Notes: generated by a model from the letters alone, not told the origin. Shown: positions 1 through 8,492, counted from the stretch's first letter. The stretch is 64,000 bases of DNA from Streptomyces thermolilacinus SPC6 (GCF_000478605.2 NZ_ASHX02000001.1:1116001-1180000), one strand, 5' to 3'. Numbers and translations: made by a program.

Positions 1-2378
1 TCGTCGCTCTCGCGGCGCGGCGGGGGTGTGCGGCGGGAGCCGAAGGGCATCCGGTCGCTCCAGCCGCCGGGCCGGGCCCGGTCGGTGTCGGCCGTGGTCC
101 GGCCGCCCGGCGTGCGGGTGCCGGAGAAGCGGGAGCCGGAGGCGCGGGAACCGGCGGTCCTGCGGTCGTGGACGGCGAGTTCGAGGTCGTCGTCGAGGGC
201 GGTGACGCCGTTGTGCCCCACGGGCTGCTCCGGCCCGCCGTGCGGGCGCAGCCTCAGCTCCCCGCCCACCGTGGCGATCAGCTGGTGCGCGCCGGGCTCG
301 TCGGGGCGGCCCGGCTGGAGCCTGGGCGCGCTGCCGCGGCCCTGCTCGACGGTGAAGGAGTACCTGCCCCGCCGGTCGCGTCCGCTCCGTACGGTGAGCC
401 GGTCCAGGCTCTGGCCGTCGCGCAGGAGTTCCAGCTCGATCCCCGCCAGGTCGAGCCGTCCGAGGACGGCGCGGACCCGGACGGCGAGGAACACGCCGAG
501 GAGCAGCGCGGCGGCGCCGCCACCGGCGAGGGCGGGCCACCAGCGTTCGGTCCAGGAGGGGCGTGGCTCGACGCGGATGTCCAGGAACGCGGCGGCGACC
601 GGCTGGGCCGGGGCCGCCGCGTCGACGGCGGTGATCTTCCCGCCGATGTCGCCGGGCCGCGTGCCGGGGCCGACTTCGAGGGTGAACGGCGTGTCGCGTC
701 GGCTGCCCGGCGGGACGGTGACGGTGGCCGGGCCGACGCGCAGTTCGGTCCCGGCCGCCTGGTCGGCGAGGGCGAGGCGCAGGGTGTGCGGGGCGGTGTC
801 GTTGTTGGTGACGGACAGGGTGCCCCGGACGGTGCCGCCGGGGTGGACGGTCGTACGGTCCACGGTGATCCCGGCGAGGACGGCGGGGTTGCTCTCGCCG
901 CGGACGCTGTGCAGCGGGCGCAGGTCGGAGGTGACGCCGGGCGCGGCCATGCGGGTGGTGAGCCGCAGCGCGCCGGTGGCGCCCGCCGGGACGGTGACGG
1001 TTCCGGTGAACCGCACGTCGGCCGCTTTGCGGTCCGGGGCGCGGCCGTCGTCGGTGAGGGTGAACGCGACGGGCTCGAACCCGTCGCCGGCGAGCTGCCC
1101 GGTGACCTTGATCCCGGCGATCAGCGCCGGGTCGGTGACGTAGACGCCGCGGCGGGTCTGCATGCGGACCTCCACGACGGCCCGCTCGCCGGGGCGGGGC
1201 GCGGCCGGGGCGAGGACGGCGGACGATCGGAGCTTGCCCTGCCAGATGGCGCGTACGGCGACCTCGCGGTCCCGGTGGCCCTCGGGCGCCTCGACGTGGG
1301 CGCGCCACCGGCCGGGCAGCGGGTTGTTGACGCGCAGCGCCTCGACCGGGCCGCCCTGGCCGCTGAGTTCGAAGGTGGAGCCGTCGAAACGGCCGTTCGC
1401 CGGGACCTTGCGGCCGCGCGGGTCGTAGTAGGTGACGGTGACCTTCGGGTCGTGCTTGCTGACGGTGATGGAGCCGTCGGTGGCGATCGGCGGGATCGTC
1501 ACGTACAGGTCGCCGGGGGGCCGCTTGGAGTCGCCGGGGGTGACGCCCGCGCAGCGGGCGGCGGCGAAGGCCTCCTGGAACGCCGCGTCGATGCCGGTTG
1601 AGTCGGCGACGACCCGCATGCGCGGGGTTGCGGACGGCAGGTCGGCGCAGCCGCCCCGGTAGCCGCCCTCGGCCATGTCGGTGAGCATGGCCCGGTCGAT
1701 CTCCTTGCCGAAGCCGAGCGGCCAGATCTGCACCTTCTCCTCACGGGCCCGGGCCAGTTCGTCGGCGAGGCGCTTGAGACCGTTGGTCCTGCGGCTCTCG
1801 GGGTCGGCGCCGTACTCGGGGCTGTCGTCCACGTCGAGACGGCCGTCGGTGAGGAGGAAGACGACCTTGGGGACGGCCGGTGTGTCACTCTCGGTGAGGC
1901 GGCCGACGGCCTGGCCGATGGCGGCGGGGAAGTCCGTGCCGGGGCCGACGCGGGAGTCGCGGCGGGCGAGCCGCTGCACGCAGTCGCTGAGCCGCTGCCG
2001 TCCGGCGGAGTCGGCGACGGTGAGCGGGCACACCTCCCGTACGGGCGACTGGCCCGGTTCCTCGGAGCTGCCGAAGCCGATGACGGTGGCGCGGGACCGC
2101 TCGGAGATCTCCCCCTGGGCGAGGAGCGCGGCGGCTTCGACCTCGCGGGCGAGGTCCTCGTCGGAGAGGCTGTCGGACTGGTCGACGACGATGGCGAAGT
2201 CCACCGGGTCGGCGCCCTCCGGGGCGGCGGTCGTGTCCACCGCGGTGTGCGCCGCGCCCGGCGCGGCGGCGGTCGCCGGGGTCAGGGCCGGGGTCAGGGC
2301 CGCCAGGCCGAGGGCCACGGCCAGGGCGGCGGCTCGCGCCGCCCGTCCCGTTCTGGTCAGTCGCATCTTCGTCGTCAC
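1..2378 (-). CDS. Secreted, membrane-anchored VWA-domain protein (3' end beyond the window)
   Basis: The reading frame stays open to base 1, so the C-terminus is missing; about 792 codons are visible. The protein has an N-terminal signal peptide with a basic start and an Ala/Leu core (about residues 1-40), then a von Willebrand factor A domain. The metal-ion-dependent adhesion site is complete: DQSDS at 66-70, Thr148 in PGTDF and Asp178 in LLTDG. A long region rich in beta strands follows. A transmembrane segment lies near residues 614-637, and a basic cytoplasmic tail follows it, so a type I membrane topology is expected. I chose the GTG at 2378 because it overlaps the stop codon of the PycTM gene in GTGA; an in-frame ATG lies at 2366. 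It is the last visible gene of a five-gene overlapping operon. It may be a ligand-binding or structural partner of that membrane system; its exact role is unknown. Confidence 0.9.
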   Translation of the reverse strand, partial: MTTKMRLTRTGRAARAAALAVALGLAALTPALTPATAAAPGAAHTAVDTTAAPEGADPVDFAIVVDQSDSLSDEDLAREVEAAALLAQGEISERSRATVIGFGSSEEPGQSPVREVCPLTVADSAGRQRLSDCVQRLARRDSRVGPGTDFPAAIGQAVGRLTESDTPAVPKVVFLLTDGRLDVDDSPEYGADPESRRTNGLKRLADELARAREEKVQIWPLGFGKEIDRAMLTDMAEGGYRGGCADLPSATPRMRVVADSTGIDAAFQEAFAAARCAGVTPGDSKRPPGDLYVTIPPIATDGSITVSKHDPKVTVTYYDPRGRKVPANGRFDGSTFELSGQGGPVEALRVNNPLPGRWRAHVEAPEGHRDREVAVRAIWQGKLRSSAVLAPAAPRPGERAVVEVRMQTRRGVYVTDPALIAGIKVTGQLAGDGFEPVAFTLTDDGRAPDRKAADVRFTGTVTVPAGATGALRLTTRMAAPGVTSDLRPLHSVRGESNPAVLAGITVDRTTVHPGGTVRGTLSVTNNDTAPHTLRLALADQAAGTELRVGPATVTVPPGSRRDTPFTLEVGPGTRPGDIGGKITAVDAAAPAQPVAAAFLDIRVEPRPSWTERWWPALAGGGAAALLLGVFLAVRVRAVLGRLDLAGIELELLRDGQSLDRLTVRSGRDRRGRYSFTVEQGRGSAPRLQPGRPDEPGAHQLIATVGGELRLRPHGGPEQPVGHNGVTALDDDLELAVHDRRTAGSRASGSRFSGTRTPGGRTTADTDRARPGGWSDRMPFGSRRTPPPRRESD

Positions 2379-2866
2379 CACAGTTCACTCAGGAGGGCCA
2401 GGGCCGCGCCCAGGGCCAGGCAGAGGACGCCCGCGCGCAGCCAGCGGTACTTGGCGGCCAGGACCTGCCCGTGGACGCTGGCCTGGTCCAGGAGCCAGGA
2501 GGTCGTGTCGGCGCCCGCCTCGGCGAGCCGGTCGAGCAGCGCGCCCGCGGGCGCGCCCGCGGCGAGGTCGCGCAGCAGGGTGCGGTCGGCTCCGACGCGG
2601 GTACGGGGCAGGACGACCCCGACGAGCATCAGCATCCCCGCGCCCCACAGGGCCGCGGCGACGGCCAGCAGGACGGCGCCGGGGCCGCGCGCGCCGAGCG
2701 GGCCGGGGTCGCGGGCGAAGACGACGGCGAGGAAGGCGAGCGCGCCGGACAGCAGGATCGCCGCCTTCGTGTCGGCGCGCCCTATGTCCTCGCGGACGGA
2801 GCCCAACAGGCGTTCGGCGAGTGCGCGGACCTCGTCCGCCGGCGGGGGCGCCGGGGTGCCGCTCAC
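2375..2866 (-). CDS. PycTM-like (Pycsar effector domain) membrane protein
   Basis: A 163-residue protein with an N-terminal amphipathic helix and the segment DIGRADTKAAILL, which I recognise as the signature of the Pycsar effector protein domain (PycTM). Transmembrane helices follow at about residues 38-52, 65-88 and 145-161. In known Pycsar systems, a PycC cyclase makes cCMP or cUMP after phage infection and PycTM-type effectors then damage the inner membrane. A cyclase-like gene lies three genes upstream in the same operon, which supports that reading here. The ATG overlaps the stop of the SPFH-like gene by four bases (ATGA), and its own stop overlaps the GTG of the VWA gene, so translation is probably coupled. 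A direct demonstration of nucleotide binding is lacking, and a non-defensive membrane signalling role is possible. Confidence 0.85.
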   Translation of the reverse strand: MSGTPAPPPADEVRALAERLLGSVREDIGRADTKAAILLSGALAFLAVVFARDPGPLGARGPGAVLLAVAAALWGAGMLMLVGVVLPRTRVGADRTLLRDLAAGAPAGALLDRLAEAGADTTSWLLDQASVHGQVLAAKYRWLRAGVLCLALGAALALLSELW

Positions 2867-4155
2867 TCGTCGTCCCAGTCGTCGAAGTCCGCGCTGGGCG
2901 GGGCGCTCGGGGCGGGACGCCGGTACGACGAGTCGTCGCCGTGCCGGCCGGCGGTGCCGTAGCGGTCGTCGCCGCGGTACCGGTCGTCAGCGGGGGCGGC
3001 GTCGTCCTCCCGCTGTCGCTCCCGTTCCCGTTCGCGCTCGAAGGCGGACTGGACGCTCGTCGGCTCGTGGACGCGGCGCGGGTCGTCGTCGTCCGGGAGG
3101 GTGGCGCGGCGGCCCGCGGGCTCGTCCTCCCAGGGCGGGCGCACCGGCTCGGCGGAGGGGCCGCCGTCGGTGAGGGCGGCGCGGGGCGCGGGCTGCCGGG
3201 GCAGGTCGAGGACCCGGTCCGCGACGCCGCCGAGGACACCGCCACTGCTGCTGCGCAGGTGCTCCAGCACCTGGTACGTCATCTGGTCCAGGTCGTGGCG
3301 CTCGATGACGCCCGTGTCGATGAGCCGGTGCAGCACGGCGAGGAAGTCGGCCTTGCCCTCCCGCTCCTCGGCCAGCAGCTGCCTGCGGATCTCCCACTGC
3401 TTGTCGGGGTTGGCGGCCATGTGGTGGGCGATCTGCGCGGCCTCGCCCCGCTGGAGCATGGCCTGGAGCTCCCTGGCCCGGTCGGCGAGCAGCTGCCGGT
3501 CGTAGGCGTCCTTGCGGCGCTCCCGTTCGGCGACGCGCCGGTCCACGCCCATGCCGACGAGGGTGCGGTCGGCCTCGGCGAGCTGGCCCTTCACGTCCCG
3601 GTCGAGGTCGAAGAAGACATGGACGCGGGTGCGCAGGCCCAGGTCGCGGCCGAGCTGGAGCCGCCCGGCGGCCAGTTCGTCCCGTACGGCCTCGTCGGCG
3701 CGCTGGGCCTCCGTGATGCCGAACCTGCGGGAGATGGCGCGCAGCCCGTCGAGGAGGTCGTCGCGCAGCAGTTCCGCGACGTCCCACACCTGACGCCTGA
3801 CGACGAGGTGCGGGTCGTCCACCTCCCACTGGACGCTCGCCTTGGCGCGGAACGACACCCCGTCGCCCGCGGCGGGCAGTTCGAGGTCGAACTCGGTGAC
3901 GTTGCGGCCGAGCAGCACCTCGAAGACGGTGTACGGGCTGCCGAGGCGCGGCTTGCGGAAGTCCTCCGTACGGTCGGGCGACACCACGCGGTGGCCGCCG
4001 TTGCGGTAGAGGAGGACGGCGGCGACGCGTCCGCTGGTGCGCCGGTACGGCGGCCGGGACTCGCGCAGCAGGGGGCCTCGGGGCCGGGTGCCGGGCGGCT
4101 CGGCGTCGGACTCGGCGTCGCGGGGCGGGTCGTACGGGGCGGGCCCGGGGTTCAT
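2863..4155 (-). CDS. SPFH/band-7-like protein with disordered C-terminus
   Basis: Read from the ATG at 4155 (430 residues). This ATG sits in an ATGA overlap with the stop of the NTPase gene and is preferred to an in-frame ATG ten codons upstream. Residues about 45-165 show an SPFH-like pattern: beta strands ending in FRAKASVQWEVDDPHLVVRR, then helices with a charged repeat pattern. A long helical segment follows (about 175-300). The last 100 residues are rich in Asp, Arg, Pro and Ser and are probably disordered. SPFH proteins form membrane-associated oligomeric cages or scaffolds. In this operon it could assemble the PycTM and VWA proteins at the membrane. No signal peptide or clear transmembrane helix is visible. 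The family call is moderate; the gene itself is well supported by overlaps at both ends. Confidence 0.78.
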   Translation of the reverse strand: MNPGPAPYDPPRDAESDAEPPGTRPRGPLLRESRPPYRRTSGRVAAVLLYRNGGHRVVSPDRTEDFRKPRLGSPYTVFEVLLGRNVTEFDLELPAAGDGVSFRAKASVQWEVDDPHLVVRRQVWDVAELLRDDLLDGLRAISRRFGITEAQRADEAVRDELAAGRLQLGRDLGLRTRVHVFFDLDRDVKGQLAEADRTLVGMGVDRRVAERERRKDAYDRQLLADRARELQAMLQRGEAAQIAHHMAANPDKQWEIRRQLLAEEREGKADFLAVLHRLIDTGVIERHDLDQMTYQVLEHLRSSSGGVLGGVADRVLDLPRQPAPRAALTDGGPSAEPVRPPWEDEPAGRRATLPDDDDPRRVHEPTSVQSAFERERERERQREDDAAPADDRYRGDDRYGTAGRHGDDSSYRRPAPSAPPSADFDDWDDE

Positions 4156-6530
4156 CGCTCGGCTCCTTCCGCCACGGCGTCCCACATACGGCCGGCCGCG
4201 GTTCTGTCCAGGGGCTTGTCCCGGTCGCGTACGAGTCCCGTGAGCAGGCCGCGCAACCGGTCGCGGTCCCGGGGGGTGGTGGCGAGCAGCGGCAGGAAGC
4301 CGCAGAGCACCCGGAGGGTCTCGGGGTCCCGGGCGGCGCGCCGCACCAGGGAGGCGAGGCCGTCCAGGGCGGGTTCACCGGAGCGGGGGGTGCCGAGGGC
4401 CGCCCTGACGAGCGCGGCCAGCGGCGGGGCGAGGCCGGGGCGGGTGGCGAGCAGGGCGAGCAGCAGCGGCCGGGCGGCGTGCGGTTCGAGGTGCGGCACC
4501 TCGGTGAGGCCCCAGAGGTGGGTGGTGCGCATGGTGAGCGTGCCGATCGCGGTGAGGAGCGCGAGGTCGGCGAGGGCGCGCCGGCCGTCGCCGAGCCAGT
4601 GGCCGAGGCGGCGGGTGACGGTCTCGGGGTCGGCGGAGGCGAGGAGGCGCATGACGCTGAACGACGCGGTGCCCAGCACGTCGGGGTCCTGGCCGTCGTC
4701 GGACCGTACGACGGTGCCGAGCGCGTCGAGCGACGAGCGGACGGAGGCGGCGGGCAGGGCGTAGCCGTGGGCGAGAACGGCCGTGTCGAGGAGAGCGGGG
4801 TCGCCGCCGCGGGCCCAGTCGCGCAGGACGGCGGCGACGGCGGGCTGGACGCGCGGGTCGCGGGCGGCCTCGGCGAGGGCGGTGGCGGCGGCCATGCGCG
4901 GGACGCGTCCGTCGAGGGCGGCGAGGGGGCGGACGAGCTCCCCGAAGCCGTACACCCAGTCCCAGGAGCACAGGACGCCCGCGGCGATGGAGGCGCGGAC
5001 CCACACCTCGGGGCGGGGGTCGTCGCACAGGCCGCGCAGCCAGCGGGCGACGGGGCCGCGGACGTTGTGGTGGCCGTGCCACACCTCGCTCAGGACGGCG
5101 ATGGCGAGGGCGTCGCCCTGGAAGCGGATGACGCGGGCGGGCACGCGGGCGGCGCCCAGGTCGAGTTCGCCGTCCTCCACGACGGAGCGGGCGACGACGG
5201 GCCGGTTGTCGGCGTGGGTGCCGAACAGGCGGCGGCCGGTGGGGTGTTCGGGGTCGAGGGTGACGGCGAGTTCCCAGGCGAGCAGTTCGGCGGCCTCGGC
5301 GGTGAGGCTGTACGCGGAGCCGTTGAACACGGCGACGGCGATGCGGAACGCGGCGGCGTTCAGCGCGGGCAGCGCCTCGGGGAGGGTGCCGGGCCGGTCG
5401 GCGCCCGCGAACCAGACGCGGGCCTGGGCGCGGACGAACGCGCCGCAGTCGTCGAGGAGTCTCTCGTGGGTGAGTTCGCCCTTCTGGTGGCGGGCGAGGT
5501 GGTCGGCGAGGCGGGCGGCCTCGCGGGGGCGCAGCTCGTCCAGGCCGAGGGCGCGGACCACGTCGTCGTGCGCGGCGAGCGTACGGGCCGCGTCGAGTGC
5601 GCCGTCGGGTTCGCCGCGCAGCAGGGTGCGCAGGTGGCGGTGGAGGACCTCGGCGGGCGGCGGGGGCGGGCAGTGGACGCCGTAGCGGCCCTGGAGGAGC
5701 CGGTCGGCGAGGTCGCCGCTCTCGACGAGGATCACGCCGTACGACCGCTTGGCGCGGAGCTGGCCGCTGAACCGGTCGAGGTGCAGTTCGGTGAGGCGGC
5801 GGGGGCGGGGCGCGGCGCGGTCGTCGCCGTCCGGCTCGGGGCCGGAGCCGTTCTCGGGCGGCAGTTCCAAAAGGTAGCCGTGGCCGGACTGGAGGGCGTC
5901 GTCGGTGATCGTGTGGACGGCGGTGGCCGGGTCGAGGCGGGTGACGTGGTCATCGGTGAGTTCGGAGAGGAGGGCGAGGGCGGTGGCGGTGCGGCCGCTG
6001 CCGGGTTCGCCGGTGAGGACGAGGAGGCCGCAGGAGCGCAGGAGCTGCTTCATCCGCTGGTAGCCGGTGGTCTCGCAGTAGACGTCGGCGAGGCGGGCCA
6101 GGGTCTCGTCCGGTACGGCGCCCTGGACGGCCGGCGGTCCGGCGTCCGTCCAGAACTGGGTGATGAAGGTGTTGTCCTCGAAGACCTGGCCGTCGCCCCG
6201 GATGTCGTAGCGGCGTTCGGCGCGGCCGTGTTCGAAGGTGGCGCGGGCGGCGTGGGCGGTGCCGGCCCCGCCGGTGCCGCCGGACGCGCCGAGCGGGTTG
6301 CGCCCGGCGTGGTCGAAGGGGTTGGGCGGGGCCTCGGCCTCGCGCTCGCCGTCCTTCTCCCGGTCCTTGTCCCGGTCCTTGCCGCCCTCCCTGTCGCGGT
6401 CCTTGTCGCGGGCGTGGTCCCTGTCCCGGTCGCGGGCCTGCGCCTGGTCGCGGTCGCCCGGCTGGGGGCCGCCGCCCGGCGCGGCGTCGCCATCGCGGGG
6501 GTCGGGCTGGACGTCGTCGTGGTCGCTCAC
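4152..6530 (-). CDS. Large P-loop NTPase with helical-repeat C-terminus
   Basis: A 792-residue protein. The first 70 residues are an Asp/Arg/Lys low-complexity stretch. A short motif, QVFEDNT, lies at 115-121 and resembles QVFERNT in the tail of the neighbouring cyclase-like protein. The Walker A motif GEPGSGRT is at 174-181, with Arg in place of the usual Lys. The segment ILVESGD further on may be the second strand of the nucleotide fold. Roughly residues 350-792 are all-helical and Ala/Leu-rich with repeated spacing, like HEAT-type solenoids, a layout common in STAND-like sensors. Start and stop both lie in ATGA overlaps. The likely role is a switch that controls the cyclase or membrane effector. 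The atypical Walker A raises the question of whether it hydrolyses or only binds nucleotide. Confidence 0.85.
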   Translation of the reverse strand: MSDHDDVQPDPRDGDAAPGGGPQPGDRDQAQARDRDRDHARDKDRDREGGKDRDKDREKDGEREAEAPPNPFDHAGRNPLGASGGTGGAGTAHAARATFEHGRAERRYDIRGDGQVFEDNTFITQFWTDAGPPAVQGAVPDETLARLADVYCETTGYQRMKQLLRSCGLLVLTGEPGSGRTATALALLSELTDDHVTRLDPATAVHTITDDALQSGHGYLLELPPENGSGPEPDGDDRAAPRPRRLTELHLDRFSGQLRAKRSYGVILVESGDLADRLLQGRYGVHCPPPPPAEVLHRHLRTLLRGEPDGALDAARTLAAHDDVVRALGLDELRPREAARLADHLARHQKGELTHERLLDDCGAFVRAQARVWFAGADRPGTLPEALPALNAAAFRIAVAVFNGSAYSLTAEAAELLAWELAVTLDPEHPTGRRLFGTHADNRPVVARSVVEDGELDLGAARVPARVIRFQGDALAIAVLSEVWHGHHNVRGPVARWLRGLCDDPRPEVWVRASIAAGVLCSWDWVYGFGELVRPLAALDGRVPRMAAATALAEAARDPRVQPAVAAVLRDWARGGDPALLDTAVLAHGYALPAASVRSSLDALGTVVRSDDGQDPDVLGTASFSVMRLLASADPETVTRRLGHWLGDGRRALADLALLTAIGTLTMRTTHLWGLTEVPHLEPHAARPLLLALLATRPGLAPPLAALVRAALGTPRSGEPALDGLASLVRRAARDPETLRVLCGFLPLLATTPRDRDRLRGLLTGLVRDRDKPLDRTAAGRMWDAVAEGAER

Positions 6531-7342
6531 GCGCGCTCACCTCCGTCGCGGTCCTTGCGGATGCCGGTGAAGCCGCCGCGGATCGTGTTGCGCTCGAAGA
6601 CCTGGAGGTCGCCCCCCGCCCGGTAGCTGCGCCCGGGCGGGGGCTCCTCGGTGGTGCGGGGCGGTGGGCCGCCCCCCGTCGTCGGCCCACCGCCGGTCGG
6701 TGCGGCACCGGGCGCGCCCGCCCGGGTGCCGGGGGGTTCCCCGCCGGGGGTGTCCGGCAGGGGTGGTGCGGGGCGCCTGGGGATGTGGAACCAGGCGGTC
6801 TCGTCGGTCTCCTTGGCGCGGACGCGGGCGGGCCGGTAGTGGGCGGGCTCGACGTACCGGCCGCCCTCGGCGACCACGTTGTCGTACAGCCACCCGGAGA
6901 CGACGACGAGCAGGTCGGCGTCGGTGGCGCGGGCCATCACGTCCTTGGCGGCGGCGCTGTCGCAGAGCCGGCAGGCGAGGTCCACGGCGCGGCCGACGAG
7001 CCCTTCGCCGTCGTCGAGGACGAGGCCCGCGTTCATGCCGACGCGCAGCCGCAGCCGGGGGTCGCGGCCCGCGTTGTGCTCGCGCAGGCACTCGTAGAGC
7101 GTGTCGATCCAGCGTCCGACCATCAGCGTGGGCGGTACGTCGGGGCGCAGCGCGGCGAGGATGCCGTCGCCCCGGTCCTCCTGGTGGACGTGGCCGGGCT
7201 CGACGCCGATCGCGGCGTACGCCTCGCCGAACGACTCGTACATGGCGGAGCGCATACGCCTCTTCGCGTCGATGCCCAGCGTCCCGGAGGCGCAGGCGTC
7301 CCCGAAGACGACCAGCCGGTGGATGGCTCCCGCACTGCTCAC
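6527..7342 (-). CDS. Class III nucleotidyl cyclase-like protein (candidate PycC)
   Basis: A 271-residue protein read from the GTG at 7342, which has AGGGAG five bases upstream; in-frame codons further upstream encode only His/Pro/Arg low complexity. The fold pattern is that of class III adenylate/guanylate cyclases. VVFGDA (Asp15) and QEDRGDG (Asp59) hold the two metal-binding aspartates, RVGMNAG matches the following strand, and RAVDLACRL (118-126) matches the late motif, with Asp121 in place of the usual Asn and Arg125 kept. The base-recognition residues do not match adenylate cyclases, which is also the case for Pycsar cyclases. A Pro/Gly linker leads to a C-terminal motif QVFERNT (247-253) shared with the NTPase. 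It is the first gene of the overlapping operon. It may be an active pyrimidine cyclase or a degenerate sensor; sequence alone does not decide. Confidence 0.82.
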   Translation of the reverse strand: MSSAGAIHRLVVFGDACASGTLGIDAKRRMRSAMYESFGEAYAAIGVEPGHVHQEDRGDGILAALRPDVPPTLMVGRWIDTLYECLREHNAGRDPRLRLRVGMNAGLVLDDGEGLVGRAVDLACRLCDSAAAKDVMARATDADLLVVVSGWLYDNVVAEGGRYVEPAHYRPARVRAKETDETAWFHIPRRPAPPLPDTPGGEPPGTRAGAPGAAPTGGGPTTGGGPPPRTTEEPPPGRSYRAGGDLQVFERNTIRGGFTGIRKDRDGGERA

Positions 7343-7639
7343 TCGGACTCCCTGGGTGCCGTGGTGTGACGTGGTGGTGCGCGCGGTTCCGCGTGGTGGC
7401 GCCGTGGTGGCGAGGCGGTTCCGCGGGTTCGGCGCCGTGGTGGGCGCCGCGTTCCTCCGTGGTGCCGTGGTGCCCCGTGACGCCGTGGTGCTGTGACGCC
7501 GTGGTGCCGGGGTGTCGCGGCGCTCCACTGCCGTGACGCCCAGGTGCCGGGGCGTCGCCGCGGCGAGGTGCTTTGGTGTCGTGGTGCTCGTGCTGACAGG
7601 CCAAGCCTCGCCGCTTCGTGCGGCGGGCGATGTAGCCGT
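7343..7639. repeat. Repeat-rich intergenic leader between regulator and cyclase genes
   Basis: This 297-base gap contains six exact copies of GCCGTGGTG, starting at 7358, 7401, 7434, 7464, 7482 and 7498, plus many partial copies. On the transcribed (minus) strand they read CACCACGGC. The spacing is irregular (43, 33, 30, 18 and 16 bases), so it is not a CRISPR array. Reading frames through it encode only His/Pro/Thr/Arg low complexity. It may be a regulatory or leader region for the cyclase operon. No clear promoter could be picked out. Confidence 0.6.
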
Positions 7640-8365
7640 TTACACACCCGGCGAGGTTTTCTTCCCGGGTGCCGGCGGGCGCGGCGGGCGGCCCTGGGCG
7701 AGGTGGAGGAGAGCTTCCATGTCGGTGACGACGACCTGGCGCTGGCCGGTCCGGACGACGTGCTGTTCGCGAAGCTGCCGCAGGGCCTTGGCGACGGCCT
7801 CGCGGGTGGCGCCGATGGCGGCGGCCAGGTCGTGCTGGGGCAGGGGGATCTTCAGGACCGTGCCGTCCGGGCCGCGCCGTCCGGCCCGCTCCGCGAGTTC
7901 CGCGAGGCGGGCGGCGAGGCGCTGGAGGACGGTCTCGGAGGCGAGGGAGCGGCGTTCGACGTCGGCGCTGCGCAGCCGGGCGCTGAGCTGCCGCATGATC
8001 AGTGAGGTGGCGTGCGGGCGGGCGGCGAGGAAGAGGCGGAACCGGGTATCGGAGACGGACACGGCGTCGACCCGGCCGAGCGCCGTGACGGTGGCGCTGC
8101 GGGGGCCCTGATCGACGGTGGCGAGCTCGCCGACGACCTCGCCCGCGCCGCGCAGGGCGAGGATGAGGCGCGTGCCGCGTTCGGTGCTGATGGAGACGAC
8201 GGCCCAGCCGGAGAGCAGGACCAGGACGTAGGCGGAGGTGTCGCGTTCCCGGATCATGACGGTGCCGGGCTCGTAGACATGACGGACGCCCTCCGCGAGG
8301 AGGGCGTTGCGGTCCTGGGTGGAGAGGGCTTCGAGGAAGGAGCGGTCCTGGCCGAAAAGACTCAT
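7640..8365 (-). CDS. CRP/FNR-family cyclic-nucleotide-binding transcription regulator
   Basis: A 241-residue protein read from the ATG at 8365, which follows the purine-rich GGGGGAGGGGAGCGG. Residues about 10-115 form a cNMP-binding beta barrel. The phosphate-binding cassette GEVVGELA...PRSA is at 76-91 and keeps Glu80 and Arg89, so nucleotide binding is plausible. A dimer helix follows, then a winged helix-turn-helix at about 176-200 (PQHDLAAAIGATREAVAKAL). It is transcribed in the same direction as the cyclase operon, 297 bases upstream of it. The natural hypothesis is that it senses the nucleotide made by that cyclase and controls the operon, itself or the divergent RNA-repair genes. CRP-like regulators are common in Streptomyces, so the link by function is inference from position. 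Confidence 0.88.
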   Translation of the reverse strand: MSLFGQDRSFLEALSTQDRNALLAEGVRHVYEPGTVMIRERDTSAYVLVLLSGWAVVSISTERGTRLILALRGAGEVVGELATVDQGPRSATVTALGRVDAVSVSDTRFRLFLAARPHATSLIMRQLSARLRSADVERRSLASETVLQRLAARLAELAERAGRRGPDGTVLKIPLPQHDLAAAIGATREAVAKALRQLREQHVVRTGQRQVVVTDMEALLHLAQGRPPRPPAPGKKTSPGV

Positions 8366-8477
8366 TCCGCTCCCCTCCCCCGCGCGTCGCACACCCGAAC
8401 GGACATCGCGTGTTCGGCTGGTTCGTATGGAAGTTCGCACGCTGTTCGATGCGCACGGCGCCCCAAAAGGGCTTGTG

Positions 8478-8492
8478 GTCAACGAGGTTGAC
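8478..8492. promoter_or_regulatory. Perfect palindrome, candidate operator of the CRP-like regulator
   Basis: GTCAAC-GAG-GTTGAC is a perfect 6-bp inverted repeat with a 3-base centre. It lies 113 bases upstream of the CRP-like start codon. It does not match the E. coli CRP consensus (TGTGA-N6-TCACA). Its position suits autoregulation, but this is inference. Confidence 0.4.

Noticed and set aside
1675..4764. Plus-strand 1029-codon frame over the VWA-PycTM-SPFH genes
   Set aside because: Opposite strand shows MIDAS residues, the PycTM motif and linked 4-bp overlaps; this frame is compositional.
7358..7506. Possible CRISPR array
   Set aside because: Repeat units are only 9 bases and spacing is irregular (16 to 43); no cas genes are nearby.
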